Shown piece after piece: positions 60,901 through 64,000 of a stretch of 64,000 nt of DNA. The position numbers were made by a program, and so were the translations under genes. Below the pieces are notes generated by a model. The model ran no database searches, was not told the origin of the DNA, and worked only from the letters and a program-made list of their open reading frames with translations. Source of the stretch: Struthio camelus (Eukaryota; Chordata; Aves; Struthioniformes; Struthionidae); contig NC_090942.1 of assembly GCF_040807025.1 (NCBI RefSeq), positions 36,100,911 to 36,164,910 of the forward strand, given 5' to 3'. Positions within the stretch are counted from its first letter, which is position 1, and each line of letters opens with the position of its first letter.

Positions 60901-63627
60901 TTTCTATAGCAGGTGATTTAGCAGGTTACTGCTGTTCTGGGTCTTTGAAAGGTATCTTGTCTTCCTTCCTGGCTGTTATATGAGTTTCTCATATACATGA
61001 TTTGGGGAGAATCTCAATATCCATGTTCCTTTAGCAGTTCATGTATTTATGATCTTTCTGCTCATTTGTCTAAGCTTCAGGAATATATGAAACTTGATCC
61101 CTGGAGCTTTCTGCAGGTTTTAGAGTAATATGTTACCATTCATTAGAATTGAGACGATATAAAGATATTACGGACCTAGTAAGTGCAAGTGATCCTGAGG
61201 ATATTCTCTACTGGCAGTCACCAGAAAAAAAAATTGTTACAGGTTGTTTGACTTTGTGTTCCAATTTTTTTTCTCTGATCTTGTGGCTTTTTTCCCCCCT
61301 CCCCACAATAGATTCGAGCTGCTAATCTCAGTGGAGACTGTACACTGATGAATGAAATAGCCAGGTTTAAATTTGGATTAAAGCGACACCATCAGGTAAA
61401 GACTGTAGATGTTAAAGTCTATTGATTTGTTATGAGCATTCTTTTCTGTTTTTGAGCTCTGCCTTCCACACTTCCATAGCTGAAAACAGCGCAGAAAGAA
61501 GTAGAGGTCAGAATCGTTAATACTCTTGTAAACCTTTGTCTGCCTTCCATTTCTCCTGGTGAATTTTATTCTCCCATTTTTGAGCCCTACTTCACTGTTA
61601 TTTTCTGTCTCTCTTCTTCCTCAAGGCCTGTCTTGTCTTTCTGGTCTTTAGTTTTCCCTTGGAAATGTGTTCCTACTTCCCTGGTTCTGTCCAGCATCTA
61701 TATCTGGCTTGCACAAGTTGTGTTTTGTTGCTGTTGGATGTTTTCCCTTTTCCCCAGTGCTTCTTTCGTTCTTGGCTCTTCTCACAGTGTTTTTTCTCTA
61801 CTCGTTTCTCATCCCTGGATTCCTTTTTAAACCTCTCTACTAAGGAGAAGAGAGAGGAACCACAGCTGAATGGAACGCTAATAGCTGCTGACTAAATCTG
61901 CATCCTCCTCTTTATGCTTTTTTTTTTTTCCCCTGCCAGTCAAGCCCTTTCCCCTTTGAAAGCAGGAAGAGCCTGATCCTGCTTGGTTTTGTCAGGAAGC
62001 TGCAATGAATTTCTTCTTCTAACCTGAACGGTCAGCTGTCAAATGGCAGCTGACTGAAAACTTTGCTGCAAAACAGCAGTCTACTTAAGTTTTAAGTTGT
62101 ATGTAACTTGCCTCTACTTTTTTTTTACAGATACAATGTACAGGCCATTCCTATAAAATTAAGCCGTAATTCTGTGTTTCACAGTTTGCATCATCACTTG
62201 CATCTGTAAAGTGAATAAGTAATGACACCATTCCGCCTTATGGCTTTTGGTGTTTATTATCCCCACCTTGTATCGCTAGTGGGTGTTTGCCATATTCCAT
62301 CACAATTCCGTATTTGCAGAGCTGTAGTGTGCAGCAGTGCTGGAGGATATGCTATGGATTAGCTGCTTTCTCTTAATTTAACTGTAATGCTTCATGATTG
62401 TTTTTGTTTGCCTTTTCTGTTATTTTTGTTGGAGTGGAATAGCTGATACCTAGTCATATTCTAGAACAATACCACTGACAACTGAAGAGAGCTGAGTGAA
62501 CGATTAGTGCAATACCACTGACAATGGAAGAGCACTGAATAAACAATAGAAACAGAATTCATAAAAGGCCAGGTTTCAATGCACTTTCTAAAACATGTTT
62601 AGAAAGCTTTAGCTGCTTTATAGAATACCTTTTTTAACTCAAAATGATGGATTTTTAAATTAGGAGCTTATTTTCTCATCCCAGTTACTATTTAATAATT
62701 TTGTTAATAGATGCCTAATAAGCATCAAACAAAAACAGTTTTGCCAGGAAACGTGTTACCCAGTGTATGGTTAAAAGAGTTTGAAAACTGGAAGAGAGAG
62801 AGAGAGAACAAGAAGTGTGTAAAATCTTGTATTAATTGATCCTTTTTTTTTTTTCTTTAACCAGAATAAAGACTACAGGTTGAGTCCCAAATAATTGTTC
62901 CCTTTTAATTTAGAGTGGCAGTGACCTTGTAGCTGGAGATATTATGCATCTTTTTTCTCCTTTTAGGAGATAAGCTGTATCAACAAATGTTGTCGTAAAG
63001 AAGGGTATCAAATGAAGGCCAGCAGAGGAATCCTTTCCTTTGTCTTATTTTTTACCGCACTTCAATTGGAAAAGCACTAATTGAAATTTATGTTGCGTTA
63101 TCTTTTTGACATTCTCTTGTGTGTAATTCAAAGTTGTACAAGTATGTGACACCTACAACAAAAGTCAAATTGTATTTTATTTCCTATCACAGAGAAACTC
63201 CTTTTCGTATTCAAAGGCTTACGTGCACAATGGAAAGCTAAAATACATAGTTAACATAGGATTGAACAAAAATGTATTTTACTGCAGGCATTGTTTGACT
63301 CTTCTGTGATATAAAATTTATGCATGTGTAGTAGGAGTTAATATTTTACAACAGCTGAACAAAATGATTTATTCTAACTTCTCAGGTAATGACAAATTTT
63401 CTTCATCTATTTCCCACTTTCAGACTTGTGTACGAGACAGAGCTATTCGCTCCATTCTGGCTGTTAGAAAAGTTAGCAAAGAAACGGCAGAAAAAGCTGT
63501 AGATGAAGTTTTTGACGCCTGCTTCAATGATCTGGAACCATTTGGAAGAATCCCACACAATAAGTCAGATGCAAAACGTGCTTATAGAGACTTTCAGAAC
63601 AGAGATCGCTATAATAGTAATTTGTAA
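57762..63627 (+). CDS. ATP23: ATP23 (XRCC6BP1/KUB3), mitochondrial M76 metalloprotease homologue (complete, 6 exons)
   Basis: ATP23 is a zinc metalloprotease of family M76. In yeast it acts in the mitochondrial intermembrane space, matures Atp6 and chaperones F0 assembly; the human protein was also described as Ku70-binding protein 3. Exons: 57762-57948, 58745-58790, 58898-58979, 59350-59487, 61312-61395, 63424-63627; total 741 nt, 246 residues, the same length as human as I recall it. All introns are GT-AG. Residues 1-40 are acidic and poorly conserved. The core runs from about 45 to 246, with cysteines C86, C89, C93, the motif [11 protein letters not shown] at 124-134 (H125, E126, H129), LACSE at 147-151, TCVRDRA at 180-186 and a conserved C-terminal [10 protein letters not shown]. 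The start has a strong context (G at -3, G at +4) and lies just below the CCAAT box; the frame is open upstream only because of the CpG island. Confidence 0.97.
57988..58022 (+). repeat. (CCGGG)7 pentanucleotide repeat in ATP23 intron 1
   Basis: Seven uninterrupted CCGGG units begin 40 bases after the exon 1 donor. On the ATP23 sense strand these are GGGCC runs able to form a G-quadruplex; the other strand carries matching C tracts. Confidence 0.95.
58745..58790 (+). CDS. ATP23: ATP23 exon 2: residues 63-78
   Basis: 46 nt between CTAG and GTACGT. It encodes [16 protein letters not shown] across the joins, which matches human NPYVKLLLDAMKHSGC. This exon is too short to be seen as an open frame. 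Confidence 0.95.
58898..58979 (+). CDS. ATP23: ATP23 exon 3: residues 78-105
   Basis: 82 nt, phase 0 at the end. It encodes [20 protein letters not shown] then FDSTTSQ. Conserved cysteines C86 and C89 are present; C93 replaces a human asparagine. Confidence 0.95.
59350..59487 (+). CDS. ATP23: ATP23 exon 4: catalytic HExxH, residues 106-151
   Basis: 138 nt, phase 0. It encodes IVLCQNN and [21 protein letters not shown]125 and H129 are zinc ligands and E126 the catalytic base of the M76 family. The active site is intact. Confidence 0.97.
59488..61311. other. ATP23 intron 4
   Basis: Intron of 1824 bases of AT-rich sequence with a CCCTCCCC pyrimidine tract before the exon 5 acceptor. No nested feature recognised. 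Confidence 0.7.
61312..61395 (+). CDS. ATP23: ATP23 exon 5: residues 152-179
   Basis: 84 nt, phase 0 at both ends. It encodes [20 protein letters not shown] then FGLKRHHQ, strongly conserved. The acceptor follows a long pyrimidine tract. Confidence 0.96.
61396..63423. other. ATP23 intron 5
   Basis: Intron of 2028 bases. It contains the diverged tandem duplication at about 62.5 kb and a (GA)n tract near 62,794-62,808. A frame at 61,633-61,895 resembles nothing known to me. Confidence 0.7.
62467..62549. repeat. diverged tandem duplication of about 43 bp in ATP23 intron 5
   Basis: CAATACCACTGACAA begins both copies (62467 and 62510). They continue with similar GAAGAG...CTGA.T.AA sequence, with a few substitutions and indels, so the event is older than the perfect duplications elsewhere. 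Confidence 0.85.
63424..63627 (+). CDS. ATP23: ATP23 exon 6: C terminus and stop, residues 180-246
   Basis: 204 nt including TAA at 63625-63627. It encodes [40 protein letters not shown] and a [14 protein letters not shown] end. The open frame starting at 63364 includes 60 bases of intron. Confidence 0.97.
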   Translation, partial: TCVRDRAIRSILAVRKVSKETAEKAVDEVFDACFNDLEPFGRIPHNKSDAKRAYRDFQNRDRYNSNL

Positions 63628-63955
63628 AGGAAAAAACTTGAAAAATTACTTTGCTATCTGGTTAAGCCTAGGTTAAGCCTACGCACACAGCTCTGGTGGA
63701 AAGGGCAGTTCTACCAAGTGAATCAATTCGTTTTGTAGACTTTATCCAGGAGCCAAGTTCCAGTGAGGTAAATGAACAAGACTCAGTGTGTTTCCTCACC
63801 TGCTATTTCGGCAAGATCATTCAGTGTGTCGAATGACTTGGCAAATAAGACTTATTCTGCACAATTCAATGCAATTTAATTCTGCTCGGTATGACTAGGA
63901 CTTTGTTTCTATAAGTTCTATCTTTACTGAATAAATCTTTTCATAAAAATCTTTA
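63628..63955 (+). other. ATP23: ATP23 3'UTR
   Basis: Sequence between the stop codon and the expected cleavage site about 20 bases beyond the AATAAA at 63930. It includes a near-exact local repeat of GGTTAAGCCTA around 63660-63681. Confidence 0.7.
63930..63935 (+). terminator. ATP23: poly(A) signal of ATP23
   Basis: Canonical AATAAA 303 bases after the stop codon. Cleavage is expected near 63950-63960, followed by T-rich sequence. It is the only canonical signal between the stop and the window end. Confidence 0.75.
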
Positions 63956-64000
63956 AATTTTCATCGTTTTTGGTACATAGTCATAAACCTGATAATCTTG

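Noticed and set aside
1..64000. CRISPR arrays, operons, phage or bacterial defence systems
   Set aside because: The window is vertebrate nuclear DNA with spliced genes; the only regular short repeats are microsatellites.

Overview
The window is nuclear DNA of a vertebrate, most likely a bird. Two spliced genes can be read completely, every intron is GT-AG, RPAP3 fits in about 21.5 kb, recognisable repeats are sparse, and the only clear mobile elements are old CR1 LINE fragments, the typical LINE of birds and other sauropsids. The species cannot be named from the sequence.

Layout. From 1 to about 35,240 I find no convincing protein-coding gene. This part is AT-rich intergenic sequence with two degenerate CR1 fragments (about 18,130-19,125 on the minus strand and about 25,600-26,320 on the plus strand), microsatellites, a striking palindrome flanked by 14-bp direct repeats (10,638-10,729), an LTR-like TATA/poly(A) pair near 14.1-14.4 kb, and a few islands with splice-like borders that could be noncoding exons. 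From 57.5 kb back to about 35.2 kb lies RPAP3 on the minus strand: a noncoding first exon and 16 coding exons (55,680 down to 36,126) that join without a break into 667 codons plus stop. From 57,762 to 63,627 lies ATP23 on the plus strand: six coding exons giving 246 residues with an intact HELIH zinc-protease motif, followed by a poly(A) signal at 63,930.

The two genes are head to head and share one CpG island (about 57.05-58.25 kb) with an NRF1-type palindrome, an E-box and an inverted CCAAT box between the two predicted starts, so they are probably co-transcribed from a bidirectional promoter. RPAP3 is the TPR scaffold of the HSP90-associated R2TP/PAQosome chaperone, which assembles RNA polymerase II and other large complexes. 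ATP23 is the mitochondrial intermembrane-space M76 metalloprotease and chaperone family linked to ATP synthase F0 assembly. Both serve assembly of multi-subunit machines, but no direct functional link is known to me.

The most informative internal structure is in RPAP3. The two TPR domains are encoded by two three-exon cassettes whose exons have exactly the same lengths (128, 122 and 71 nt) and phases, a preserved trace of an intragenic duplication. I found no operon, CRISPR array, phage or other prokaryotic-type system.
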